NCBI RefSeq assembly: GCF_004004515.1
Contig: NZ_RXOL01000002.1
Location: forward strand, 310,001 to 374,000
Origin: Croceicoccus ponticola
Lineage (GTDB): Bacteria > Pseudomonadota > Alphaproteobacteria > Sphingomonadales > Sphingomonadaceae
Direction of reading: 5' to 3'
Length of the DNA stretch: 64,000 nt
The notes beneath the pieces were generated by a model that saw only the letters and a list, made by a program, of their open reading frames with translations, did not search any database and had not been told where the DNA came from. Shown here in pieces: positions 9,584-17,487 of the stretch (positions are counted from its first letter, which is position 1; the number at the start of each line of letters is the position of its first letter). Both the position numbers and the translations under genes were made by a program.

Positions 9584-10659
9584 CAGGCGGCCATGATAAA
9601 GGGTTCGAGGCCCGCAAGGCGGGTCTTGCATTCGATGGGCGGCAGCTTGCGGGGCGCGACGCTTTCGACAGCCTTTGCCATCGCTGCGATGTGCGCGGGG
9701 CTCGATCCGCAACAACCGCCCAGCACATTCACTTGGCCGGCTATGGCCCATTCGTGGACGAACCCGGCGGTGGTGTCCGGCATTTCGTCGTATTCGCCCA
9801 ATTCGTTGGGCAGGCCCGCATTGGGATAGATCATGATGTATGTATCGGCGATCGCCGACAGCGATTTGACGTGCGGGCGAAGCTGAGTCGCGCCGAACGA
9901 ACAGTTGAGCCCCACGGTCAGCGGCTTGGCGTGGCGCACCGCGTACCAGAACGCCTCGACCGTGTGGCCCGAAAGGTTGCGGCCCGAAAGATCGGTCAGC
10001 GTCATCGACAGCATGATCGGCACTTCGCGGCCCAGCTGCTGTTCCAGCTTCTTCACCGCCATGATCCCGGCCTTGGCGTTCAGCGTGTCGAACACCGTTT
10101 CGATCAGAATGAAATCGGACCCGCCTTCGACCAGCGCGGCCGCCTGTTCAAGATAGACATCGGTCAGGAAGTCAAAATCGATCTCGCGATAGCCGGGATC
10201 GTTGACGTCGGGCGACAGCGAAAGCGTCTTGTTCGTCGGCCCGATCGCACCCGCGACAAAGCGAGGCCTGATAATCCCATTTTCGGCGTCTTTGGCCGCG
10301 AATTCATCCGCAACGCGCCGGGCCAGCGCCGCCGATTGGCGGTTGATGTCGCCGACCAGATGTTCCGCTCCGTAATCGGCCTGGCTGATGCGGTTGGCGG
10401 AAAAGGTGTTGGTCTCCGCGATGTCCGCCCCGGCTTCGAAATAGGCGCGGTGGATCGATTCGGGCACATCGGGCCGCGTCAGCGCGAGGATGTCGTTGTT
10501 GCCCTTCTGATCGTGCGTCAGGCCAAGATCGCCCGCGTAATCCGCCTCGACCAGCCCTTTGGTCTGGATCTCTGTGCCGAAAGCGCCATCGGTGATGAGG
10601 ATGCGCTGGGCCGCCGCCGCTTCGAACGCGGCGCGTGCCGTGGAAGGTGTCAGGGTCAT
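9583..10659 (-). CDS. Homocysteine S-methyltransferase half of split methionine synthase
   Basis: The 358-residue product is the N-terminal homocysteine-binding (beta/alpha)8 domain of MetH as a separate protein. It starts the domain with [14 protein letters not shown] and carries the three zinc ligands: a Cys in [11 protein letters not shown] and the Cys pair in [12 protein letters not shown]. By itself it can activate homocysteine but needs the B12-carrying partner encoded immediately downstream. The start at 10659 overlaps the metF stop by 4 bases, and the stop overlaps the start of the second half by one base. Stoichiometric production of the two halves by translational coupling is the likely reason for this layout. 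Confidence 0.93.
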   Translation of the reverse strand: MTLTPSTARAAFEAAAAQRILITDGAFGTEIQTKGLVEADYAGDLGLTHDQKGNNDILALTRPDVPESIHRAYFEAGADIAETNTFSANRISQADYGAEHLVGDINRQSAALARRVADEFAAKDAENGIIRPRFVAGAIGPTNKTLSLSPDVNDPGYREIDFDFLTDVYLEQAAALVEGGSDFILIETVFDTLNAKAGIMAVKKLEQQLGREVPIMLSMTLTDLSGRNLSGHTVEAFWYAVRHAKPLTVGLNCSFGATQLRPHVKSLSAIADTYIMIYPNAGLPNELGEYDEMPDTTAGFVHEWAIAGQVNVLGGCCGSSPAHIAAMAKAVESVAPRKLPPIECKTRLAGLEPFIMAA

Positions 10660-11576
10660 GCTTTCTCTCCGATCGGACGAACGCCGAGCAGGTGGCAGAT
10701 CGCATAGGACAAGTCCGCGCGATTGAGGGTGTAGAAGTGGAAATCGCGCACCCCGCCTGCATAAAGCGTGCGGCAGAACTCGGCGGCGATGGTCGCGGCG
10801 ACCAGCTTGCGCGCGGCGGGCCGTTCGTCCAGCCCTTCGAACAGGCGGTCCATCCAGTCGGGTATGATCGAACCGCACATCGCGGCGAACTTGCGGGTCT
10901 GCGCCACGTTCGACACCGGCAGGATGCCCGGCACGATCGGCGCGTCGATGCCCGCCGTGGCCAGCTTGTCGCGAAATTCGAAAAAGCATTCGGGGCGAAA
11001 GAAGAACTGCGTGATCGCCCGGTCGGCGCCGGCGTCGATCTTGCGCTTCAGGTTGTCGATGTCCGCCTGCGGGCAAGTCGCTTCGGGATGGGTTTCGGGA
11101 TAGGCCGCGACGCTGATTTCGAACGGGGCGATTTCCTTCAGTCCCGCGACCAGTTCGGCGGCGCTGGCGTAGCCATCGGGATGGGGCACGAATGTTCCGC
11201 CCTCCGTCGTCGGATCGCCGCGCAGGGCGACGATGTGGCGCACACCCGCTTCCCAGTATTGTTCGGCGACGGCGCGAATCTCGGCCTTGCTCGCTTCGAC
11301 GCAGGTCAGGTGCGCGGCGGCGGGCAGGTGTGCTTCGCGGATGATGCGTTCGACCGTGGCGTGGGTGCGCTCGCGGGTCGATCCGCCCGCGCCGTATGTG
11401 ACCGACACGAATGACGGGTTCAGCGGAGCCAGCTTCTCGACTGCATCCCACAACTGCGCTTCCATCTTTTCGCTTTTCGGCGGAAAGAATTCGAAGCTGA
11501 CGGACACGTCGCCGGGCAGGTCGGCGAACAACGGCACGCCCGCAAGGGCGCTGGCAACAGATGGAGTCTGGGTCAT
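10656..11576 (-). CDS. metF: Methylenetetrahydrofolate reductase
   Basis: MetF is a FAD enzyme that makes 5-methyl-THF, the methyl donor used by the methionine synthase encoded just downstream. The 306-residue protein shows the family's VSFEFFPPKSEKME start, SVTYGAGGSTRERT, the RGDP segment in IVALRGDPTTEGG, and QFFFRPECFFEF. The length is typical. The start overlaps the upstream regulator's stop by 4 bases and the stop overlaps the downstream homocysteine methyltransferase by 4 bases, so the whole regulator-metF-metH run is one tightly coupled operon. Confidence 0.97.
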   Translation of the reverse strand: MTQTPSVASALAGVPLFADLPGDVSVSFEFFPPKSEKMEAQLWDAVEKLAPLNPSFVSVTYGAGGSTRERTHATVERIIREAHLPAAAHLTCVEASKAEIRAVAEQYWEAGVRHIVALRGDPTTEGGTFVPHPDGYASAAELVAGLKEIAPFEISVAAYPETHPEATCPQADIDNLKRKIDAGADRAITQFFFRPECFFEFRDKLATAGIDAPIVPGILPVSNVAQTRKFAAMCGSIIPDWMDRLFEGLDERPAARKLVAATIAAEFCRTLYAGGVRDFHFYTLNRADLSYAICHLLGVRPIGEKA

Positions 11577-12643
11577 TGGCTGGCTTTTCTGGGGCTGGCT
11601 TTTCTGGTCGTGTCGGTCCGGTCGCCACCGCGATCGGCAAGTTGATGCACCGTGCCCGGGCGCTTGCCGGTCCAGATGCGGACGGTCAACTCGGAACCCG
11701 ACAGCGAACTGTCGGGACCCGGCGCAAAACCGGCTTCTTCGAGCAGGGCGCGCATCTGCCCGTCGGTAAAGCCAAGGCGGGCATGCGCCTGTTCGGTGCG
11801 CAGGTCTTCGCGCGAGTGCGCAGCGAAATCGACGATGGCGATCCGCCCGCCCGGCTTTGTTACGCGGGCGGCTTCGGCCAATGCGCGTTCGGGCGCTTGG
11901 GCATAATGCAGGACCTGATGGAACAGCACGGTGTCGAAACATTCGGCATCGAACGGAAGATTCAGGAAATCGCCCTGCAACAGCGACAGCCGCGCCGGGG
12001 GCAGGTGCTGCAACCGCGCGCGGGCGATGCGCAGCATTTCGGGACTTTTGTCGATGGCGGCGACATGGTCCGCGCTTGGCGCATAGATTTCCGCCATGCG
12101 CCCGGTGCCGGTGCCGATGTCGAGCAGGCGGCCCAGAATTCCCGTGGGCGGGGCCGGATCGTCAAGTGCGTCGGCGACACCCAACAGTCGGGTCAGCTCC
12201 GCCTCCACCGCTCCGTCGGGGCTGTGCAGACTGCGCAGGGCATCCCATTCGTCGGCATGGCGGGCGAAATATTTTTCGGCGATGTCCTCGCGCGCCGCGC
12301 GGATCGCGGCTAGCCGGGCACGGTCCGCGCCGCAGGTTGCGGCAAAGGCCGCGTCCTCCGCTTCGGCGGCCGCCAGCAGCGCTTCGGCCCGCGCGACGAT
12401 GCTCCCGCCATCTTGGCCATTACCATCGTGTCCGGCAGCACTCAGGAAAACCCAGCTGCCTTCCTTGCGCTTTTCGATCAGTCCCGCTTCGGTCAGGATG
12501 CGGACATGGCGCGAAATGCGCGGCTGGCTCTGGTCCAGCACTTCGGCCAGTTCGCCCACGGCCAGTTCCATGCGCGCAAGCAGGCGCAGCAGCCGGAGCC
12601 GCGTCGGATCGTCAAGCGCGCTGATGAGATCGTGGACGTTCAT
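11573..12643 (-). CDS. ArsR-type regulator fused to a SAM-dependent methyltransferase domain (SahR-like)
   Basis: The 356-residue protein joins an N-terminal ArsR winged helix (LDDPTRLRLLRLLARMEL, then the recognition helix QSQPRISRHVRILTEAGL) to a class I methyltransferase domain (LLDIGTGTGRMAEI, residues about 165-180; VTKPGGRIAIVDF near 265). This is the layout described for SahR, a regulator that senses S-adenosylhomocysteine and represses methionine-cycle genes. Its position at the head of metF-metH fits. The in-frame ATG at 12655 lies inside the palindromic operator, so the ATG at 12643 was preferred; neither has a good ribosome binding site. Whether the domain methylates anything or only senses ligand is not visible from sequence. 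Confidence 0.85.
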   Translation of the reverse strand: MNVHDLISALDDPTRLRLLRLLARMELAVGELAEVLDQSQPRISRHVRILTEAGLIEKRKEGSWVFLSAAGHDGNGQDGGSIVARAEALLAAAEAEDAAFAATCGADRARLAAIRAAREDIAEKYFARHADEWDALRSLHSPDGAVEAELTRLLGVADALDDPAPPTGILGRLLDIGTGTGRMAEIYAPSADHVAAIDKSPEMLRIARARLQHLPPARLSLLQGDFLNLPFDAECFDTVLFHQVLHYAQAPERALAEAARVTKPGGRIAIVDFAAHSREDLRTEQAHARLGFTDGQMRALLEEAGFAPGPDSSLSGSELTVRIWTGKRPGTVHQLADRGGDRTDTTRKASPRKASQ

Positions 12644-12652
12644 CGAGGGAAG

Positions 12653-12674
12653 CATATAAAGAAATCTTTATATG
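12653..12674. promoter_or_regulatory. Palindromic operator upstream of the met operon
   Basis: This 22-bp site has perfect 10-bp arms, CATATAAAGA and TCTTTATATG, around a central AA. It lies 9 bases upstream of the chosen start of the ArsR-methyltransferase gene and 75 bases upstream of the divergent lipoprotein gene. The arm sequence and size fit an ArsR-family dimer site, and its place at the head of the operon suggests autoregulation. I infer the binder; it is not shown by sequence alone. Confidence 0.8.
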
Positions 12675-12749
12675 TTTGCAACGATTGCCCGCAGTGCCGC
12701 TATCGCCTAGAGCGGACGCCTTATTTTTGCCACATGGGGAATCCCTGCG

Positions 12750-13025
12750 ATGAAGAAAATTGCGCTGCTTGCAGCATCCGCCGCCTTTGCCCTTTCCGCT
12801 TGCGGTGCGACCGACGATCCGGACGCACCGGCCGAAGCCGACACGGTGGAAATGCCCGCTGACGAAGTGATGGTGCAGCCGGGCATGGACGAAGATCCGG
12901 CGGTTGACGAAACCATCACCGACGACACGGCACCGGTCGCTGAAGAAACGACCGCACCTGCCGACGACGCGGCCGATGCCGCCGCCGATGCGGCTGCCGA
13001 TATCGAAGCGGCGATGGGCGAATAA
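12750..13025 (+). CDS. Small acidic lipoprotein
   Basis: The 91-residue product begins with a lipoprotein signal peptide (MKKIALLAASAAFALSACG), with the lipobox ending at Cys19. The mature part is nearly all Asp, Glu, Ala, Thr and Pro, ending in an AADAAADAAADIEAAM stretch that could be helical. It has no recognisable domain. It closely resembles in design the lipoprotein at 41063-41314. The stop codon overlaps the start of a second small lipoprotein by one base (TAATG). A second look is warranted only as a lineage-specific envelope protein; the function is unknown. Confidence 0.75.
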   Translation: MKKIALLAASAAFALSACGATDDPDAPAEADTVEMPADEVMVQPGMDEDPAVDETITDDTAPVAEETTAPADDAADAAADAAADIEAAMGE

Positions 13026-13207
13026 TGATGCGGTTCGCGCTCCCCGCCATGGGCCTGCTGCTGATGCTTGCAGCCTGCGGCGGGGAGCCGGACATGCCTG
13101 CTGCGCCCATGGCGGAGGAGGAGCGGGTCCTGCGCGAAGCAGCCGAGATGCTGCCCGATGACAGCCCTTCGGCCGAACCCTCTGCCAGCCTCGACGCGGC
13201 GGATTAG
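13025..13207 (+). CDS. Very small lipoprotein
   Basis: The 60-residue product has a signal peptide with a lipobox (MGLLLMLAACGG, Cys at residue 18), and the mature part of about 42 residues is acidic and rich in Pro, Ala and Ser. It starts on the last base of the upstream lipoprotein's stop codon, so the two are translationally coupled. It ends 4 bases into the convergent arfB gene. No domain is recognisable and the function is unknown. The signal peptide and coupling make it a likely real gene. Confidence 0.65.
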   Translation: MMRFALPAMGLLLMLAACGGEPDMPAAPMAEEERVLREAAEMLPDDSPSAEPSASLDAAD

Positions 13208-13638
13208 TCCCAGCCGGTTACCTTGCCGCGCCCGGCCTTTACCGCGCCGCGCACCTTTTTCCCTTTTAGCCGCTGGACCTTGCCGACGCGGTTCACGCGC
13301 GACTTGGCGCGCTTTTTCGGTTCGATCTGCGCTTCGACCAGCAATTCGGCCAGACGCTTGCGGGCATCGGCGCGGTTCATGTCCTGCGTCCGGTGGCGGC
13401 GCGCGTCGATGATCAGGTCGCCGCTCGACGAAACGCGGCTGCCCGCCAGCGCCTTCAGCCTGTGAAACACCGTCGGCGTCAGCCCCAGCTTAAAGATATT
13501 GACCCGCAACTGGACCGCGGTCGCGACTTTGTTGACGTTCTGCCCACCGGGGCCGGATGCCGTGACAAAGCGCTCTTCCGCCAGCGACTGCGCCCGATCT
13601 ACGAGCGAAATTACGTCGAGGTCGTCTTCGTCAGACAC
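13204..13638 (-). CDS. arfB: Alternative ribosome-rescue factor ArfB (peptidyl-tRNA hydrolase)
   Basis: The 144-residue protein carries the release-factor GGQ motif (TASGPGGQNVNKVATAV, about residue 27) followed by a long, very basic C-terminal tail (RLKGKKVRGAVKAGRGKVTG), which in ArfB enters the empty mRNA channel of stalled ribosomes. It lacks the codon-recognition domains of RF1 and RF2, so it is not a normal release factor. It overlaps the 3' end of the RluA-like gene by 8 bases in the same direction. The assignment is confident. Confidence 0.92.
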   Translation of the reverse strand: MSDEDDLDVISLVDRAQSLAEERFVTASGPGGQNVNKVATAVQLRVNIFKLGLTPTVFHRLKALAGSRVSSSGDLIIDARRHRTQDMNRADARKRLAELLVEAQIEPKKRAKSRVNRVGKVQRLKGKKVRGAVKAGRGKVTGWD

Positions 13639-14347
13639 CTGACGGGCCGGGTTCCGGCAAGTCAGCGGGAATCTGGCCGGGATCGACGAAGCCCAGGCGC
13701 AAGAAATCGGCGGGCATGGGCGAAGTGGCCGTGATCGCGGACTTGCCGTCGCGATGCACGGTCAGTGCGCTGGCATGCAGCATCGTGCGCGGTGCGCCGC
13801 CAGCGCCACCTTTCGGACCCTCGCCATAGACGGGATCCCCCAGCAGCGGCGCGCCCAGCCCGGCGAGCGCGTGGATGCGGATCTGGTGCGTGCGACCGGT
13901 TTCGGGCCAGAATTCGATCAGCGTCATGCCGTCCTTTTCGACCAGCTTGCGCCAGCGGGTCAGCGATGGCTTGCCCTTTTTGGCAGCAATCATGCGCCAG
14001 CCCTCTTCCTTCGAACTGATCTTTGACAGCGACAGCGCGATTTCGCCTTCATCTTCGGCGACCGTTCCAGCAAGGATGCCAAGATAGACCTTTTCGACCT
14101 GCCGGTCCTCGAATGCCTTGTTGAACCGCTTCAATGCCTTGGGATTGCGGGCCAGCAGCAGGCAGCCTGACGTATCGGTGTCGAGCCGGTGCACCGCCAT
14201 CGGTGCGCGCTGAAAGCCAAGCTTCAGTTCTTCGAGCTGATCGTCGAGAGAGCGCCCGCCCGCGCGTGGCCGATCGATCGGCAGCCCGGCAGGCTTGTCG
14301 ATGACAAGCGCCTCGCCGTCTTCGTAAAGGATCGGGATCGTGCTCAT
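13631..14347 (-). CDS. RluA-family pseudouridine synthase
   Basis: The 238-residue enzyme belongs to the RluA family, which isomerises uridines in rRNA or tRNA. The catalytic Asp is in the signature AVHRLDTDTSGCLLLARN (about residue 57), and ETGRTHQIRIHALAGLGAPLLGDPVYG completes the family fingerprint. There is no N-terminal S4 domain, as in RluA and TruC. The exact target base cannot be read from the sequence. The ATG at 14347 overlaps the aminotransferase stop by 4 bases and gives a normal length. The frame continues upstream but only inside the aminotransferase gene. Confidence 0.9.
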   Translation of the reverse strand: MSTIPILYEDGEALVIDKPAGLPIDRPRAGGRSLDDQLEELKLGFQRAPMAVHRLDTDTSGCLLLARNPKALKRFNKAFEDRQVEKVYLGILAGTVAEDEGEIALSLSKISSKEEGWRMIAAKKGKPSLTRWRKLVEKDGMTLIEFWPETGRTHQIRIHALAGLGAPLLGDPVYGEGPKGGAGGAPRTMLHASALTVHRDGKSAITATSPMPADFLRLGFVDPGQIPADLPEPGPSGV

Positions 14348-15540
14348 AACGCTGATACTGCTTTCTCGATGCGGTCGATCGCCGCGTTCAATTGATCTTC
14401 GCTGGCGGCAAAGCTGATCCGGAAACCGGCAAGCCCACAATGCCCGCCGCCAAAGGCCGATGCCGCGACCACCGCGACGCCATGCTCAAGCAGGTGGAGC
14501 GCGAGCGCACCATCATCGGCCAACATACCCCCTATCAGCGGCGATGCATCGACAAAACAATAGAACGCCCCCTGCGGCACAGGGGTGGAAAGGCCGGGGA
14601 TCGCGTTGATCCGCGACACGACAAGGTCGCGGCGCTGGCGGAACCGTTCGCGCCAGTCGGCCAGAAAATCCTGCGGCCCTTCGAAAGCGGCGACCGCGCC
14701 CGCTTGGCTGATCGAACAGGGGTTGCCGCTCGAATGCGATTGCAGACGCTCCATCGCTCTGATCAACCATTCCGGGCCGGTCGCGACACCGATGCGAAGG
14801 CCGGTCATCGCATGGCTTTTCGACACGCCCGACACCGTCAGCACGCGATCGGCAAGATCGGGGCGCAGCGCGGCAAGCGTGGCGTGGGGCGCGCCGGTGT
14901 AGGTGAGCGGCGCGTAGATATCGTCGCTCATCACTAACAGTTCGGGGTGAGCTTCCATCACTGCAGCAACGGCGCAAATGTCTTCTGCGGTGAACACCGC
15001 GCCGGTCGGGTTGCCCGGGCTGTTGAGCAGGAGCCAGCGCGTACGCGGCGTGACGACTGCCGCAAGGTCTGCCGCCGAAAAGTGAAAGCCGGTTTCGGGC
15101 CGCGTCGGCAGAGGCACGACCGTACCGCCCGCAAAGCGCACGATTTCGGGATAGGATACCCACCAAGGCGCGGGGATCACGACCTCGTCGCCGGGATCCA
15201 GCGTGGCGAGCAGGGCGTGGAAGATCGCCTGTTTCCCCCCGGCGCTGACGGTGACCTGCGCAACATCGATGGCGATGCCCAGATCGCGTTCGAAATGCAG
15301 CGCGGCGGCGCGCTTCATGGCCGCGGTGCCGCCAACCGGGGTATAGCGCGTTTGCCCTGAGTCCAGCGCGGCCTTCATCGCCGCGACCACGTGGAAGGGG
15401 GTGTCGAAATCCGGTTCACCCACCGAAAGCGAGATGATGTCGCGCCCTTGTGCGCGCAGTTCGGTCGCACGATCGGTCATCGCGGTCGTTTGCGAAGGTG
15501 CGATCCGCGCCAGGGCGGAGGACAGGCGCGGGGATGGCAT
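14344..15540 (-). CDS. Class I PLP aminotransferase (aspartate aminotransferase-like)
   Basis: The 398-residue enzyme is a fold-type I aminotransferase of the aspartate/prephenate subgroup. Visible marks are ISLSVGEPDFDTP, the YTPVGG substrate loop, LLLNSPGNPTGAVF, and the PLP lysine in TVSGVSKSHAMTGLRIG (about residue 240). The final Arg that binds the substrate carboxylate is likely in LAGFRISFA. The loop TPVGG and the SKSHAMTG motif fit the class Ib/aspartate type. It sits directly upstream of the pseudouridine synthase with a 4-base overlap. The precise amino donor is unsettled. Confidence 0.88.
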   Translation of the reverse strand: MPSPRLSSALARIAPSQTTAMTDRATELRAQGRDIISLSVGEPDFDTPFHVVAAMKAALDSGQTRYTPVGGTAAMKRAAALHFERDLGIAIDVAQVTVSAGGKQAIFHALLATLDPGDEVVIPAPWWVSYPEIVRFAGGTVVPLPTRPETGFHFSAADLAAVVTPRTRWLLLNSPGNPTGAVFTAEDICAVAAVMEAHPELLVMSDDIYAPLTYTGAPHATLAALRPDLADRVLTVSGVSKSHAMTGLRIGVATGPEWLIRAMERLQSHSSGNPCSISQAGAVAAFEGPQDFLADWRERFRQRRDLVVSRINAIPGLSTPVPQGAFYCFVDASPLIGGMLADDGALALHLLEHGVAVVAASAFGGGHCGLAGFRISFAASEDQLNAAIDRIEKAVSAL

Positions 15541-15557
15541 GGCGAAAGTCGGTCCTG

Positions 15558-17369
15558 CTAGATCGTTTGTGACGGCGCAATAAGCCGGGCCGGCATCAGC
15601 CCGCGCAGGGCATTGCCGATCCAGAAGCCGTCCGCAAGGTCCGCGCGTGTCAGATCGGCTTCGCGGGCGCGCCCTTCGTCGATCAAAGAGGCGCGCAGGA
15701 CGCCGGGCAGCAATCCGCGTTCCAGCGGCGGGGTCAGCAACATGCCGTCACGCTCTACGAAGATGTTGGTGAAGCTGCCTTCTGTCAGGAAACCGTCTTC
15801 GCGCAAAAGAACCGCTTCCAACGCGCCTTCAGCTTCGGCGTCGCGTCTTGCTTCGTCGTAAAACGCGCGGTCCGTGGTCTTGTGCCGCAGGCGCCAGTCG
15901 CGCGGGTTCACCGGCAGGGGGCGAATGGCGACGGGCACGGGGCCGGGCATCGGGTCGGGAAGGTCCGACCCTTCGACGTCCCATTCCCCATCGAAGTCGA
16001 CAAGTATCCGCAGTTTGCGCGGTTCGCGGTTCATGAAGCAGAACGCCTGAATCTGGTTACGCAGCGCATGGCGGTCCAGCGAAAAGCCCAGCGCCGCGGC
16101 GCTTTCCTTCAGCCGGCCGAGATGGAATTCGATCAGCGGCACGCCGACGCGCGGGTCGAAGGCCATCGTTTCGATCAATCGCACGTTCGGGCTCGCCGCC
16201 GCCACGAATTTCCCCTTCACCAGGCATTCCGCCCATTCGTCGTCGACCTGCGAATCGATCACAAGTCCTGAACCCACGCCCATCCGCGCGACACCGTTGG
16301 CCGCGCCGGTCAGCGTCAGGGTGCGTATCGCGACATTGAAAGCGGCATCGCCCGCAGGGTCAACCCGTCCGATCGCGCCGCAATAGAGATTGCGCGAGTT
16401 TTCCTCAGTATGGTCGATCAATTCCATCGCGCGGATTTTCGGCGCGCCGGTGATCGACCCGCAAGGGAATATGGCGCGCAACAGGTCGATGGCCCCGGTG
16501 CCATCGTGAAGCCGGGCCCGCACGGTAGACGTCATCTGGTGCACGGTCGGATAAGTTTCGATGCGAAAGGCATCGCGCACGGTCACGCTGCCCGGAACGG
16601 CAAGGCGGGAGACATCGTTGCGCATCAGGTCGGTGATCATCAGGTTTTCGGCACGGTCCTTTTCGCTTTGTGCCAATTCCGCGACCAATGCCGCGTCTTC
16701 GTCCGGAGTAGCGCCCCGCGGTCGAGTCCCCTTCATCGGTTTCAGGGTAACGTCGCCGTCCTTCAGCGCAAAGAACAGTTCGGGCGAGAGGCTGAGGTGA
16801 TGGCGTTCCCCGTCAAAGACGAGCGCGCCGTACCCCGCCGCCGCGCTGTCGCGCAGCAGGGCATAGATCGCCGCCGGGTCGCCGGCCCAGCGTCCCATCA
16901 ACGGGAACGTCAGGTTCGCCTGATAGATATCGCCAGCCTCGATCCCTGCGCGAATGGCGTCGAACCCCCGCGCATAGGCTTCGCGATCGATCGCGGGACG
17001 CAACGGAGACAGCAGCGGCGGGCCGTCGTCGCGAAGTGCTTCCGACGCGAGCCACGCAGGGACTTCGTCGGCCGGGATCGTGGAGCAGTCCGTGAACGCC
17101 GCCAACCAGACCAGCGGGGCGCCGTCACCTGCGGCGCGGGGCAGCTTGATCAGCCTGGCCTCGAAGGCAAGACCGGCTTCGTAAGCGATGGTGCCGGCAA
17201 TGTGCAGGCCGCGGTCATGCGCGTCCTGCGCTGCGTCCAGGGCCTGTTCCACTTCGCCAGCGTGCATCGCGCGGAAAACGGCCACCGGATCGCGATAGAG
17301 CCGGGCGGCGGCAGGGTGGGCCGTGGCCGGATCGCGGGCATCGTCCAGCAGGATGAAGGGTTTACGCAT
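15558..17369 (-). CDS. pabB: Fused aminodeoxychorismate synthase component I and 4-amino-4-deoxychorismate lyase
   Basis: One 603-residue chain joins PabB to PabC, so it makes p-aminobenzoate for folate from chorismate. The PabB part (residues 1 to about 370) has the active-site lysine motif MKGTRPRG, the AENLMITDLMRND box and FPCGSITGAPKIRAMELI. The C-terminal part (about 380-603) is a fold-type IV PLP enzyme with the lysine in LRHKTTDRAFYDEA and FLTEGSFTNIFVERDG. The glutamine amidotransferase PabA is not encoded next door. The start MRKPFILLDD at 17369 was chosen over longer open-frame starts because the preceding residues resemble no PabB. Such PabB-PabC fusions are common in alphaproteobacteria. 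Confidence 0.93.
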   Translation of the reverse strand: MRKPFILLDDARDPATAHPAAARLYRDPVAVFRAMHAGEVEQALDAAQDAHDRGLHIAGTIAYEAGLAFEARLIKLPRAAGDGAPLVWLAAFTDCSTIPADEVPAWLASEALRDDGPPLLSPLRPAIDREAYARGFDAIRAGIEAGDIYQANLTFPLMGRWAGDPAAIYALLRDSAAAGYGALVFDGERHHLSLSPELFFALKDGDVTLKPMKGTRPRGATPDEDAALVAELAQSEKDRAENLMITDLMRNDVSRLAVPGSVTVRDAFRIETYPTVHQMTSTVRARLHDGTGAIDLLRAIFPCGSITGAPKIRAMELIDHTEENSRNLYCGAIGRVDPAGDAAFNVAIRTLTLTGAANGVARMGVGSGLVIDSQVDDEWAECLVKGKFVAAASPNVRLIETMAFDPRVGVPLIEFHLGRLKESAAALGFSLDRHALRNQIQAFCFMNREPRKLRILVDFDGEWDVEGSDLPDPMPGPVPVAIRPLPVNPRDWRLRHKTTDRAFYDEARRDAEAEGALEAVLLREDGFLTEGSFTNIFVERDGMLLTPPLERGLLPGVLRASLIDEGRAREADLTRADLADGFWIGNALRGLMPARLIAPSQTI

Positions 17370-17487
17370 TGCCGCGCCTAGATGGCCGTGTCGACGCGTC
17401 GCGGCAAGGGCGCATGGCGGAGTTACTTGACCATCGCGTGGCGGGTAGCCCACATCGGCAGCCTGAAATGCGAAAGGAAGCGGTTGC

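Noticed and set aside
9583-9585. A sequencing frameshift joining two methionine synthase halves
   Set aside because: The junction is a clean TGATG stop-start between complete domains, both halves begin and end at domain boundaries, and metF and the regulator show the same tight style.
8195-9829. A long plus-strand open frame opposite the methionine synthase genes
   Set aside because: It is antisense to confident metH coding sequence and its predicted protein is low-quality basic composition typical of GC-rich shadow frames.
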